A stretch of DNA of 64,000 nucleotides from Dichotomocladium elegans (GCA_025716815.1 JAIXMN010000015.1:310001-374000); one strand, 5' to 3'; counted from the first letter of the stretch, positions 48,054 to 59,299 are shown. Translations and numbers: made by a program. The notes: generated by a model not told the origin, from the letters alone.

Positions 48054-49588
48054 CTACTGTTTCTGTAACTGCCTGCACACTTTTTTAATTGCCAGCGCAC
48101 CACGACTAAAATCGTCGAGATCGTTGTACACTTGCGCGCTCAAGCGAACTGCCCATTTGCCGTTGTGCTTGTACAGTGGCGCCATGCAATTGTGTTCGAG
48201 CATCAACTTGCTATGAAACTCTGCGACTGTCTTTGCATTATCGTCGCCATAGATCGACTCGACCAAGGGGATCTCGACGTTCACCATGGCAGCCGTCAAA
48301 GTCTTGCTCGCGTTCTCGAGCACGGACGTGCCTAGGATCTCGGCAACCAACGCACCGCCTTTCCTTGCGAGTTGGTGGCAGTAATCCATGATCGCTTCTT
48401 CTCCACCGATTTTTGATCGGAATTGGAGTGCTAGAGGAGTGTTTCGCAAGAAGGATGTAAACCGTGTATGAGACGTATGTAACCAGTACTTCAGGCTTCT
48501 TTCTTACCTGCTTCAACACATAGCAAAGGTGAGAGATCGACGGTCCCCGGAACTCCAAACTCATTTTCAAAGGAGAAGTCGGGATCGTTGCTATTGCGGT
48601 AGCCGGGTGAAATGGAAAGTGGGTGAAGAAAACGTTGATTGCGTTTGGGCACATAAAGGATACTTGAGCCGCGGGGTGTGTACAGCCATTTATGGAGATT
48701 GGTGATGTAAAAGTCCGGATCCAGTTCGGTCATGTTGACAGGGATTTGGCCTGCGTGTGTGTGTGTATGTATAAATTTTTCACCTTTGCATTTCTTTTTC
48801 CTGCCCTTCCCACCCCCCCCTTTTTCCGGATACAACACATACCGGCTGTATGGGAACCGTCCACAAGCGACAAAATCCCCTGCTCCCGCATCAATTGTGT
48901 CATTTTCTCGAAAGGAAATCGCACGCCGGGCTGAGCAACCAGTGCATCATAGACCGCCATGCGAATACGATTGCGTCCGGCATCCTTGGCCTTCTCGCGC
49001 GCAATTGCCTCCCGCGTAAGATTCAAAATCTCGTCGTCCTCCTGCGGATAATCCAAGTCGATCTTCACGATCTCGATGCGGCCAATATCCTGGAGATATT
49101 GGAGGCACAGTGCAACGGTCCCGTAGGCAACAGAATACTATAGCAATCATTGAGCGGGTTGGTGGTTTTGTAGGTATAGTCTTAGAAGCGTGCGGGGAGA
49201 TTGACGTTTCGAGTGGAAATTGGGGGGGAGGCTTTTGTGCGGGAGCACGAGAAAAATGGTGCTGGCTTACACAAAGGACTTTGTCTCCTTGCTCGAATGG
49301 AAAGCTACGTAGCACAGTGCATATACCAGTCGTTGCATTTTGTGTCAAGGCAATATCAGCTGGATCCTCAGCATGAATGAGCTCAGCGATGAGCTCACGG
49401 CTCCTGCGAAGCAGTGGCTTCACCTCAATCCTGTGCCATCGATCTGGCTGACGTTCTGACTTATCTTGAAATTCGCGCATAGCAGCGGTAACGGATTTGG
49501 GGATGGTACCATAAGAACCATGATTAAGTGGGATATAGTCAGGTTCTAAAAGGAACTCTGAACGGAGGGATTTTCCAAAGGCTGTCAT
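48054..49588 (-). CDS. Class V PLP-dependent enzyme, Egt2/isopenicillin epimerase-like
   Basis: Four exons on the minus strand, 49588-49271, 49137-48843, 48750-48508 and 48430-48054, giving 410 residues. Fold-type I, class V aminotransferase features: N-terminal substrate loop YIPLNHGSYGTIPKSV, NATTGICTVLRSF, the aspartate-histidine region LVDGSHTAGQIPVNM, the cofactor lysine in NLHKWLYTPRGSSILYV, and the later GTVDLSPLLCVEA. By family these enzymes act on amino acid or C-S substrates through a PLP Schiff base. The closest functional groups I recall are isopenicillin-N epimerase-like proteins and the fungal hercynylcysteine sulfoxide lyase Egt2 of ergothioneine synthesis. I cannot choose between them, and no ergothioneine gene lies nearby. 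No mitochondrial targeting signal is obvious, so it is probably cytosolic. Confidence 0.88.
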
Positions 49589-50851
49589 TGATAAAAAAAA
49601 AAAAAGGGAGCTCTGGATGTCAGTGAGCAGGTTTGTTCCTCTTTTTACCGTCGGCAGTTGAATGTAATATCACAAAACAAGATGATCACGGACTTCCAAT
49701 TTCTGATCAGTAAAATGCAAAATGACAAGAAGCATTGACCTTGATGGCTTCTTCTCGTTTATATCTTTGCATATCTCTGTCGCTGTGAGTTAAATAAGCA
49801 TTCATATTCATACGACCCAGTGAGAGATTGTGCGTTAAGTACGAGGAGCCGGAAAGCATTTTGGGAAAATAAGTCTCCCGGCATGCTCTGACTGAACGCA
49901 AACAATACGGCAGTGCTCCGGTTTTACGGATGGGAAGTCTATTGTTACCAGTGAAGAATAGCGTACCTCCTATTGTACAGTTTATGCTTCATAACAACCT
50001 AATTACATCCATCCAGTAATCACGCACCATCTCCGCCTGTGACAAGGCGATGCGAGGAAACCATAGCAATCGCCAAAGATAAGATTGGACCCTGAAAAAA
50101 AGCATCAACCTTAACAGGCACAATTTAATGAGTCCAGAGACGACGGTAATGTTTTTATCCATCGTGTTTTGCGAGAAGTGAGACGTCTAACTGACAGCGG
50201 TTGCATACGAGTATGGAACGGGTCATCACCTGTGTCTTTTGCTCCAGGTCTGGATGGGATGGACAGATATCATTTTTCGCGAATATGTAGTGGTCCTGAC
50301 TATGGCTCAGCCGATATATTTAATCTTGAGAACATTGTATTGGGACTAGGAAAGTGCAAGAGGCATTTGAGCGAGTTATAATGAAGCCTTCACGCAGCTG
50401 GCGATTACACGAGAGGGTATGGTACGGGCTTCTTTTCCAGACGAAAAAAAGATTGTTTTGATGCCGATCAGTGAGCCGGGCTGTCCAGGCGGGTAAAGCA
50501 ATGGGGATATTTTTACTACTGGGACCTGCTGAAGAACGCGATGCGTTGCTTTATGAAAAACCGATTAGAGGCTTACAGACCAAATTCCATGACCGTGTTG
50601 TCAATAGTGTCGGCGTGGTTAAAAGTAGGGTATCTTTGCGGTTTCATTGGGAAAGAATGAAGGTGGATGGCGGCGAAAAATAAAGAAAGAAAGCTGTTAT
50701 GGCGATCATACAAAGGGAAAAGTTGAGGTTGGAGATGATACGAAGATGATGAAAATAGAGAGAAAGATAGGGGAAGCATGATAAACCTTGGATATCGACC
50801 GGTCATGTATGTAGGATCATCATAAAACAGGGATGTAGGAGATGGTTGAAT
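49589..50851. other. Intergenic region
   Basis: About 1.26 kb between the PLP enzyme start and the GNAT-like gene stop. Contains the PLP gene promoter. Short plus-strand frames near 50,169-50,381 and 50,471-50,683 have some protein-like composition but no recognised motif or splice link. No gene called. Confidence 0.4.
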
Positions 50852-51454
50852 CTATTGTTTTGAGTATGTTGTTGATGCTGATGAGACGACTTGGGTAAGG
50901 ACATTGATCTGATGGTCTCGTGCAAACTGGATCGCTGTCTTGACCAATGCCAGTTCAATTCGCGGCTCAATACCTGTCGGATTCCATATCCTCCCTTCTT
51001 GATCATCCTCGTCGTATTGGAATCCCACTACGCCCACAACCACCTTTTGATCCAATGGGCCTGTCGTGTCATCCTCCATGACCCACACATGGTTCTTCTT
51101 ATCGCTGGTGATATCGGTGCTTGTGTGTTGGATCTCCCGGAACCGGTCTACCATGGTAGAGTACTCTTTAGACACCCGTTTTCGGTCCTGGCTGCGCAAC
51201 CAAAAGAACCATCCAAGGCCAACACCCGCGCTCCAGAGACACATTGCCAGCGCGGATTTCCGATGGGTCAGCATTAATCTCAACTGGAGACTGAGTAACC
51301 CCACGATTCCTGCTTGCCATGTACGCCTTGCCGTCTTGTGGTAAAAAACAGCCTTGGCCACACGCTTGAATTCTGTTCTTCGTGATTTCTGAATGAAAAT
51401 TGCCTTCACAGCATCTGCATCTGCTGATTGGTATTCTCGAATGCTTTTCGTCAT
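50852..51454 (-). CDS. Membrane-associated GNAT-like protein (NAT8-type)
   Basis: Single exon of 200 residues starting MTKSIREYQSADADAVKAIF, the usual first strand and helix of a GNAT acetyltransferase. A basic region and a hydrophobic segment (SALAMCLWSAGVGLGWFFWL, residues about 70-90) interrupt the fold, as in NAT8-type ER/Golgi membrane acetyltransferases. The central strands are recognisable (HVWVMEDD, then KVVVGVVGFQYDED), followed by a helix (ELALVKTAIQFARDHQINVL). The acetyl-CoA loop normally reading Q/R-x-x-G-x-G/A is replaced by GIEPRIELALV, so activity is uncertain. The protein is short at the C-terminus compared with the family. I chose the ATG at 51454 because the sequence before it is compositionally unlike the domain. 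Confidence 0.65.
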   Translation of the reverse strand: MTKSIREYQSADADAVKAIFIQKSRRTEFKRVAKAVFYHKTARRTWQAGIVGLLSLQLRLMLTHRKSALAMCLWSAGVGLGWFFWLRSQDRKRVSKEYSTMVDRFREIQHTSTDITSDKKNHVWVMEDDTTGPLDQKVVVGVVGFQYDEDDQEGRIWNPTGIEPRIELALVKTAIQFARDHQINVLTQVVSSASTTYSKQ

Positions 51455-52126
51455 AGTATGTGAGCGGTATGGAAGTACGTGAGCGAAGAGAGAGAAGAGA
51501 GGTATGGGGGTCTGTGTGTTTGAAGTGTGCACACACACCATTTTAAGAGTCCCGCGGAACATGGATGAGCGGGGGATTAATTGGTCTAATTCTTTTTGAG
51601 GTCAATATACAGAAGCTTTCATGCCAAAAGCTTTAAGGAATACACCTGCAACATTGCATTGGCTTTCAGTTCTATATTATTTTACATCTCGCAAAAGAGC
51701 ACCTCAAGGCGGTGCGTTTCCGAGAGGTTGGCCGATTGTCAACGAGTGCCTGACCCTGGAGGAACTGGGCAACGACTTTTATGTGTATTACTTTTTGTTG
51801 CTTCTCATCAGTTATAAATTCCTATGCTGGTTTATTTCTTTTTTTTTTCGGTTCTTATCCCTTTCCCAATATCTATTCGGCTTGTGGGGGTGGGGGTGTA
51901 AAGTCTTTATCTCAGGGATCGAGGTACTTGTAGCTTATGTGCAAAGACGTATCTGCAAGTCAACAACCGTCTCGGGGCGGACATGCAACCTTATCGGTAT
52001 GATTGTTCCCTTTTTGCATCTGCGCACACGCATGAGCTTTCCTTTCTTTCTTCTTCTTCTCTTCCGCATCACAACTCCACGCAAAAGCAGAAAGTATATT
52101 ATATACAACCCAACAACTAGTTAACA
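51455..52126. promoter_or_regulatory. Divergent intergenic region with a coding-like stretch
   Basis: About 670 bases between the GNAT-like gene and APT1. Positions 51,621-51,790 hold a plus-strand frame with protein-like composition (RKRAPQGGAFPRGWPIVNEC, LTLEELGNDFYVYY) whose family I do not recognise. It then runs into hydrophobic, T-rich sequence. The APT1 promoter lies after it. Confidence 0.35.
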
Positions 52127-52768
52127 ATGACTTCACTTCTGGACGGTGCAAGGGACAAGCAGCCGTTTCGTGATCTGGATTCTGTTTACGACCTGATGAT
52201 CGAGTATACCGATTTTCCCAAACCTGGCATGGCCTTTGTTGATATCTTTCCCATCCTTCGAAATCCTACAGCAACAGAGGCCGTTATCCAGCGCTTTTGC
52301 GACCACCTCGAGTCTCTGAATGTGGACGCCATCGTAGGTCTTGATGCGCGCGGGTTTCTGTTGGGTCCACCCGTCGCACTGCGCCTGGGTGTTCAATTTC
52401 TCCCCATCCGTAAGAAGGGCAAAACGCCTGGCGAATGTTTTCAGGTCACGTACGAAAAGGAATACGGACCGGTACGTGAGAGCTGGAGGCGGGAGAAGGA
52501 GCACCATCATCCCGGCAACAAAGGGACTGATCAACAGGCGGAATATGCATAGGATACCATGGAAATCCAGAAAGGTCTGATCAAACCCGGTGCACGTGTG
52601 GTCATCATGGACGACGTCTTGGCAACGGGTGGCACAGCAGCTGCAGCTGAGAAACTCGTCAAATTATCAGGCGGGATCATCGTACAAAATGCTTTTCTTT
52701 TGGAAGGCAAAATTCTTCAGGGCGCAAATCTTTTGGAAGCGCCCGTGTTTTCATTGTTTCAAATATAA
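52127..52768 (+). CDS. APT1: Adenine phosphoribosyltransferase
   Basis: Two exons, 52127-52471 and 52553-52768, giving 186 residues, the normal length. The enzyme salvages adenine with PRPP to give AMP and pyrophosphate in the cytosol. Visible signatures: [18 protein letters not shown] near the N-terminus, [34 protein letters not shown], and the PRPP-binding motif [17 protein letters not shown]. The intron is GT-AG and splits the protein between YEKEYGP and DTMEIQ, a conserved region that stays in frame. The C-terminus ([12 protein letters not shown]) fits the family. Confidence 0.95.
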
Positions 52769-53069
52769 AATAGAAAGATGAAATGAATATAAATATTGGC
52801 GAGGGGGATGGATGAGCGGGTTGGTGTTTTCATATATACTGAAAGAAGAAATAGAGATACATCTCTAGAGAATAAACTAATACAGAAAGAAAAGGGGAGG
52901 GGAAGGTGTCAGCTCATGTACACAGATTGAACACACGAAAAAGATTCTCCTACTCTCTTCGTTTCTAATATGTTGGTATAAAACGAAACGAGAGGAGTGT
53001 AGAAAAAAAAAGTATTGTGGTGTATAGACAGAATGGCGGGTTTTTTAGCGTGTGTGTATGTGAATTTTT
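52769..53069. other. Intergenic region between convergent genes
   Basis: About 300 bases between the APT1 and Pumilio stop codons. AT- and GA-rich, with no coding signal. Probably the 3' untranslated sequence of both genes. Confidence 0.4.
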
Positions 53070-56000
53070 CTAGGACGACTCTTCATCCTCTGTCGTCGAT
53101 TGATGCGTCGATAATGCTGGTTCAGAATTCGCTGCCTTATCAAAGGTCTCATTACTGGTCGGAAGCAGCCTTTCAACCTCTGCCAGCGCCAAGTAGTTTG
53201 TCAATTTTCCATCTTAGCTAGCAAACAAGTCGCCACTTACTCTGCGTCAAATGCTTGCCGTAGGTGTATTTTCTCACCGAGTGAAGATGCATCTTGATCT
53301 TGCTAACCAAAAGATCACGCTGGTCGACATCGTCAACGACGTCGAGCATCTTTTGAAGAACGTAATTAGCATATTGATCCTTCATCAGTGTCAACAGCGG
53401 GTAAGAGCTAAAAACCAATGTGAAATAAGTTAGACAAATGCATGCACTTTTGATTGTTAAGCTTACCCATCAGGACGTGGCTGGAGCACTTCGTCAATAA
53501 GTGCGCGGCGGTCCTCTGTGCGACCATAGGCGACACATTTCTCTACGACGTTACTCGCAAACTTGTGCTTGCTTAGCTGCAGTACATGACCCCGAATCTT
53601 GCTAACAATCTTGTTCTTTTCTTCCTCCTTGCCATGTTCCAAAATGTGCTGTACAACATAGTTGCCGTACTGATCTTGGACAAGTTGGTTCGTGCAACAA
53701 TGGAGTTCTTCCAGAAGACGCGCCTATTAAATGGAATGAGGACACATAGCACACATCGGAGCCATACTGATCTCCAGATTTCTTACCGTCTGTACTTCAG
53801 GGCAATGTTCGAACATGCGCTGGATCACACGACATCCATATGGATGGGTCGCCAAATGGTATACTTGGCCGTGGAAGGTGTCAATAATAAATTGAATGTG
53901 TCGTGATGGCACGCGCTCAATAGCCTTCTGCACCACATGGTTCCCGTTCTGGTCTTTGACACATTTGAGCACACTGCCGTCCAGTTCACGTATCATAACC
54001 GCTTGTTGATCGGTTAAAACATGTTCGAGCGCTTTTTGCACTACTCTACAGCCGTACATCTGGAGCGACAGCGACAAGATGTGACCTTCCATTTGCTTAG
54101 CAAGCACTGTCTTTTGTGCTTGGCTGCCATGTTCGAAGAGTTTTTGGATTACATAGTTGCCGAATACATCCGTCATCAACTGTAGGCAGTTGGGAAGGAT
54201 TTCGTCGAAAACGAGTTGTTTTTCGTCGCTGTTGGCTGTTTCAAGTTTTTGCTGAATAAATCGCGAACCGTGCTGATCGCCGCTAAATTCAACAACATGG
54301 TCAGCGATATCCTACAGGTAAGTTGGGAATATGGGTAAGCCAAGGAGCCATAGGAAAATCTCAAATAGTATATTCACCTTGAGTTCATATTTGCGGTTCT
54401 TGTTGCTCCTAAATTCTTCTAGCAGGGGACTACGGATGATATGTGTCGCATCTAATGACGATGGTACTGCTGTTGCCACGGGCGTGACCAAGGTATCGTG
54501 AGCACGTGGACGTGCGTTCTGGCCGCTGGCCCCGGTCGCCATGCCATAATTCCCGTAGGGAGCCATGCTACGCAGTATATCATGTGACTGCTGTTGCCGG
54601 AGCATTTGGTTGCGCAGGTACAAAATCTGTTCTTGTTGCATCAAAATTTGCCGCTGTCGAGTTTGAAGCTGTCGAAGCAGACGATCGTTCATTGTACCTG
54701 CTCCATGACTATCTGCGCTATCCAATGGAATATCATAGCCAGGCATACCATTGATGTTGTTTCGGCCGCTGCCACCCATAATAGCATAATTATCGCACCA
54801 TTGCTGATCGGTTGCTATCGAGTCAGGGCCCATGGGCATACTAGCCAAGCCGGAGAGGGAAGAAGTAGAAGGAAATTTGTTGAGCTGCTGCCGAGATCTA
54901 TTATCCAAACAACGTTGCTGGTGCTGCTGCTGATGTTGCTGTTGCTGTTGTTGTTTCTGCCGGCGAACGCGGTTATTCATCAGCACGGAAAGATCGTCGT
55001 TTGTTCGTTCATCAAATCCGAGATCGGGCAGGTCACCAAAGCCGGGTGGTGAAATGGTGCTGCCCCGACTTTCCATCTCAAAAGGAGCATTCAATCCACC
55101 TGCATACCTCACACCAAATAAGAAATCAATCCAAAGGATATAACCAAAAGAGAATATAAGGAAACGTGCCTGGCGTGATGACTCCGGGATTACCATTACT
55201 GTTCCATGGTGCACTGTCATTTAAGACCGCATCCAAGCTCTGTGGCGGAGGTTTAGAACCCCCTTGTCGGCTCATCCATTGCAAATAGCGCTGTTGTTGA
55301 TGGTGCTGCTGTAGCGCAATTCGATTCATTTTCGGATCCTAGCAACGTTTATTATAAGCTTAAAATATCTAGTGTTTTCATATCCCTTACCTGATCGCCC
55401 AAGCCCAGACTGCTGACTCCGAGCACCAGCTGGCTGTAGTCTTGAGTTGACTCGAATTTTTGTTGATTTCGCTGTGTTGCCATGTGGCTCGTTGGCGGTG
55501 TTGAATTTGCACGTGGGGGCGGGGAGGCTGTGAACTTATACGGTGCAGGCGTCTGGTCGAAGAGGGCACTTTGGCTACTGCCCCCGCCGACGCTATTACT
55601 GTCGTCGTACGCCATTGAAAATTCTGATTGTACTGAAAATGGGCTGCGATAGTCGTTAGTCTGCGCCATCCGTGTGTTGGCGGACGATGACTGCATCATA
55701 GGTGCGTTAATGTGCCCGTCGGGCACTCCACTGTTAAATCGTGGCATGATTGGATCGTTTGAAGTCCCTAGTTGTGGAAAGGGGGAAACCGATCGGCTCG
55801 GTATCTGCAGCGTAAAGGCGCAGTATTAGCTCACTTATTAAGCTAATTTTCATTCCTCATTTTTAACCTTACCCCTTGCACTGATTCACCGTCGCCTAGT
55901 TGGTTCGTATGCATAAGCCCGGACGAAGCCGAACCGTTCCAACCTCTGCCGAGTTGCTCGCGGCCATAGTTATGATGCGTTTGTTTCTCCGGTTCAGAAA

Positions 56001-56676
56001 AGCCAAAATAGCCCAATTCTATTCATACATCGGCCAGTGGCAAAGCGTTAATGGAACCTGTACGTACACTTTTTTGATTTCTAATGTAAACAAAGATGTT
56101 CTTTTCTTCACCTTGCTCATTCTTGCTGTCGGCATGGCTCGCTGTGGAGGACCATGCCTGGCGAGCCGAATCGTACAACGGCGTTGCCACGTTCATCGGG
56201 CTGGTATCCCAAATTCGATTATTGAATCGCATGCCTTCCCCAACAGGTGTATTTGCCGCTGAAGATGACGCGTCAGCAACTGCATGGCGAGCAGGCGCAG
56301 CCGCAGCCGCAGCCGCAGTGGCAGGCTTGTCAGAGAAAGGGTAATACATTTGGTGTTGATCGGGGGGAGCGCTGCTCGAGCGATGTTCGAGTTCGCGAGG
56401 CGAATCGAAGTAGTAATCGCGGTCATCTCCCTTTCCGCGCATTAGGGCAGCCAGCTAGAATGTACCAGAAAGAAACCGAGTGAATACGTTATTTTTTGAT
56501 GGTTTGGGCTTCGAGTAATAACGTTCGGTCCAAACTTTTTTCCCCTTTACCTGACCCTGAGGTTGGTTTCTCGCCTTAGGCTGCTGAATATCAAGTTGAG
56601 AAGGGGTTGTATGCTGGCGAGCAGTTTGTGGCCTCACGACTGCCGAGTAATCAGCGATAAATGCATTTCGCTGCAT
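53070..56676 (-). CDS. Pumilio-family (PUF) RNA-binding protein
   Basis: Ten exons on the minus strand: 56676-56551, 56454-56112, 56018-55873, 55804-55391, 55338-55194, 55099-54378, 54311-53787, 53723-53467, 53407-53241 and 53212-53070, giving 995 residues. The first ~630 residues are low complexity (Gln, Ser, Pro, Ala, His) with no domain. The C-terminal part carries the PUF repeats. Helices bearing the RNA-contacting residues are visible: [93 protein letters not shown] and [13 protein letters not shown]. By family it binds UGUA-containing 3' untranslated regions and lowers translation or stability of those mRNAs in the cytoplasm. The last intron (53213-53240) is only 28 bases. The exon ending at 55194 could alternatively use a GC donor further on. 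Confidence 0.92.
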
Positions 56677-57428
56677 GTGACTTTTGTAGCAGGTACGAAG
56701 GACTATCGTACGCTATGCAAGAAGAGAGGATCGGTTGGGAGAGCAGCAAAGAACACACGTAAAAAAATCCCGGCGCCAAAGAGAAATAAAGAGGGCTGTC
56801 GGATATACAAAATAAAGACAGGTTTCCCGTCTCAGATAAATTAAAAAAGAGGGAAAGGAGGGCTTTGAACTTTGTTATTGCAATAAGGATGAATAATGGC
56901 AGAGATGGTGCAACTAAGATGTTAGTTAGGAAATGCGGCTGGAGATGACGGCGTGAGGAATTACCAATGAGTGTAAAGACGCAGCGGGTAGGATAGAATA
57001 AAAAAGGTGAAAATACGGTAAATGAGAAAAAGGAAGAAATAAAAAGAAAGAAGGGGTGGAGACGGCGGTAAAAAAAAAAAAAATAAAGGAGGGAGGAAGC
57101 TGTAAAGGCAATCGAAGATGGCTCCATTAGCAGCAAGTCAAAAAAGAGATCAAGAGCATATCCGACCTTCCCTAATAAAGCCACCGCTCCTTGAATCAAG
57201 TTGTACATGAACCCTTCCTGACGTGGATCAAACATCCTCCTTCTCCCTTTGCCCCTCCTCACACAAGCAAATGTGCACAGAATAACGCCTCCTCTGGGAA
57301 GAAAAAGGCATGTGATCCTTTACTGCACTATGAATGCAGCCGTAAATGAGGTGACAAAAGAAAGTACTAGCTCGTGTGTATTAAGCGCATATGTGGTATA
57401 TATAGGATCTTTTCGGTCTGTAAATCAA
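56677..57428. promoter_or_regulatory. Intergenic region with PUF gene promoter
   Basis: About 750 bases upstream of the Pumilio start. On the minus strand 56,840-57,110 is C/T- and T-rich, a long pyrimidine tract that creates a compositionally biased open frame (many Phe, Leu and Ser); I reject that as a gene. A long 5' leader for the PUF gene is likely here. Confidence 0.45.
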
Positions 57429-58452
57429 TCATTTGGAAAGCTGCTCGCATTCCTTAAGTGCGGATACCCCAGCACCAATTGCTTCAAACAGCAGCTTAAG
57501 TTCAACAGGATCTTGGCATAATGCCATTCGATCTGTAAGGCAACATAGCTTTTGTTTAATGGCATCCGCAAACGCAGGATAGCTTGTGTTTCCTGCTGAT
57601 TCACCAGACGTCAAGTGTACGTTCTGCTTTTGCTCCTGATTCTGCGACATCCATGTTTCCTGTGAGTCACATCTCCTGTAATAGCTGTTCTATTGATCCC
57701 ATTCTTTCTTACCTTGCTCATGACTGGAGTAGCCATTGCTTTCTCCATAGCAGACGGAACAGGTACATTTGCTTCTTGTGGAGCAGGTACAGCTGCTGCG
57801 CCCACGGAAGATGCTACTTGCTCCTCTGGCGCAAAAATCTGACCGCATACCACGCAGATCACACGCTTGCTCAAATCGCGCATTAGCGGTATCTAAACAA
57901 GTCTGCATTTAGATAACAGTGCATGCCTTATAGCAGAAGAAAACTCAATACCGCATAGCAATCCGGGTTCGAACATATCTCGTTGAGAAGCGTCCAGCGC
58001 TGAAGCAACTTCTCACCAATCAACTTTGAAGCTCGGGATGACTGCTCGCGTCGCTTTCGTGCTTCTTCCGCCTTGTCAATAGAGATATCCTTTTTCTGAG
58101 TACTATCGGATAGTCGGTCTGGCTCTTCGTCTCGTCGTGGTAAAGGCGACGATGTCAGCACATTGGGCGAGGGGTGCCCTTGTTTTATGGATGATTGAGA
58201 AGGGCCCGTCGGAAGGGGATCATGAACGACACAAAAACGGATCGATCCATCTTTGGAGCGCATAATTGGTACCGGGCAATCAGGTATTTGACACTGGCCA
58301 TCGGTCATCACCTAACCAGGGTTTGTGAGCGGCGTGAATGCATAGTTGTTTTGGTATATATCCTTTTTAATAAAAGACAGTACCCATCCTTGAAGCATGT
58401 ACGTGCTCAGAAGCGACATGGCATCGCGATCATTTGTCTGACTGTTTGACAT
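57429..58452 (-). CDS. Double zinc-ribbon protein, ZNRD2/SSSCA1-like
   Basis: Four exons on the minus strand, 58452-58384, 58311-57952, 57892-57713 and 57659-57429, giving 279 residues. Two ZNRD2-type units are present. The first has LLSTYMLQGWVMTDGQCQIP, DCPVPIMRSKDGSIRFC and VVHD. The second has KLIGEKLLQRWTLLNEIC, SNPDCYAIPLMRDLSKRVIC and VVCGQIF. Each unit shows the family pattern of a leading helix with L-x-x-G/R-W, a C-x-x-x-x-C pair, P-L/I-M-R and a second Cys or His pair. The first unit has V-V-H where the second has V-V-C, so one ligand may be His or lost. The C-terminal region is helical and polar (FADAIKQKLCCLTDRMALCQ). Human ZNRD2 is a small protein of uncertain function with suggested links to mitosis and the protein phosphatase network; function here is unknown. 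Confidence 0.8.
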
Positions 58453-59299
58453 TATAAAAAAAGGCTGGAAAAGCTCGGTTGCCGGGATTCAAAGATGAAA
58501 AGCCTTTTTTTTTAAAGTTCAATCAGGAGAAAATCGGGATTTACCCTTTTTCGATGACCTGCAGCGATTGTTTGGCGCCAGTTGCATTTCGCAAGCAAGA
58601 AATACTTAGAACACCCCCTTCGCGCATCTTTCAAAAGAAATGGCTCTAGCGACCACAAAGGCGTTGAACATAACTGCCGTGAAAAACGTATAGTGGGACC
58701 GTGGGTCGCCTCGAATCTGTCTGAGCGCGGCAATTCGCAATCATCTATCCTTGTCCGCAACGGCCGCCAGCTCCCTCGGTCTGGTTCTGCTGAACAAGGG
58801 GCAGCTGCAAACAACAGGCATTTGAACAGTAAGGTTTTCCCTGCAACCATGGCGGGGTGGAGGATCCGTTCTCCAAAATATACAGTCACTTGGGAGGCAT
58901 ACGTAACAGAGAATAGTAGTCCTTGACACGGCACCAGCCGCTGACAAATGGAATTTGCTTGTCGATATGGGCATGGATTGGACCTCATCTTAAAAAAGAC
59001 CCAAATTTCTGAAGAGAATGAAATCGAGGAGACCTTTACTGAAAGATCACAGATGTGTGCAACACGCACGGCTTTTTCTGAACACGATATCATTGCAAAA
59101 ATTGGATACACTCTATTGCTCTAGGTGTTGCCTTTTTTCGGTAAATGGAGGACAAACAATGTGGATGCTTTCACAGTCGATTATACCATTAGACTCGGAC
59201 TCAATACGTACTACCCTCCTAGGCGAGTGAGTGATTAATTATTCTGCACAGCACGCCTATTTCTGATATTTTTCATTTTTGTATTCTACAGTGTGAAAA
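58453..59299. other. Region between AROM-like and zinc-ribbon genes
   Basis: About 850 bases. Frames on both strands stay open for a long way over 58,512-59,111 but none carries a clear family signature. A possible remnant of a shikimate dehydrogenase domain on the minus strand is described separately. Confidence 0.35.
58560..58980 (-). pseudogene. Possible decayed shikimate dehydrogenase domain
   Basis: Downstream of the AROM-like stop codon, a minus-strand frame at 58,960-58,830 reads HLSAAGAVSRTTILCYVCLP followed by a basic Arg/Asp stretch. This resembles the nucleotide-binding GAGGxSRA loop, strand and NRT-like turn of shikimate dehydrogenase. Another frame nearer 58,650 has STPLWSLEPFLLKDARRGC, which recalls the TPLL-x-x-A-x-x-x-G-C segment of that enzyme. 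The pieces are in different frames and are separated by stops. They lie on the correct strand and in the order expected if the fifth domain of an ancestral AROM gene had decayed. The similarity is by eye and weak. Confidence 0.25.

Noticed and set aside
56651..57262. A minus-strand open frame of about 200 residues, rich in Phe, Leu and Ser
   Set aside because: It is produced by a long pyrimidine tract upstream of the Pumilio start. Composition is extreme, there is no motif, and it overlaps the expected promoter and leader.
58512..59111. A minus-strand open frame of 199 residues downstream of the AROM-like gene
   Set aside because: No family motif in this frame. Other frames and the opposite strand are equally open here, and weak shikimate dehydrogenase-like pieces fall in different frames.
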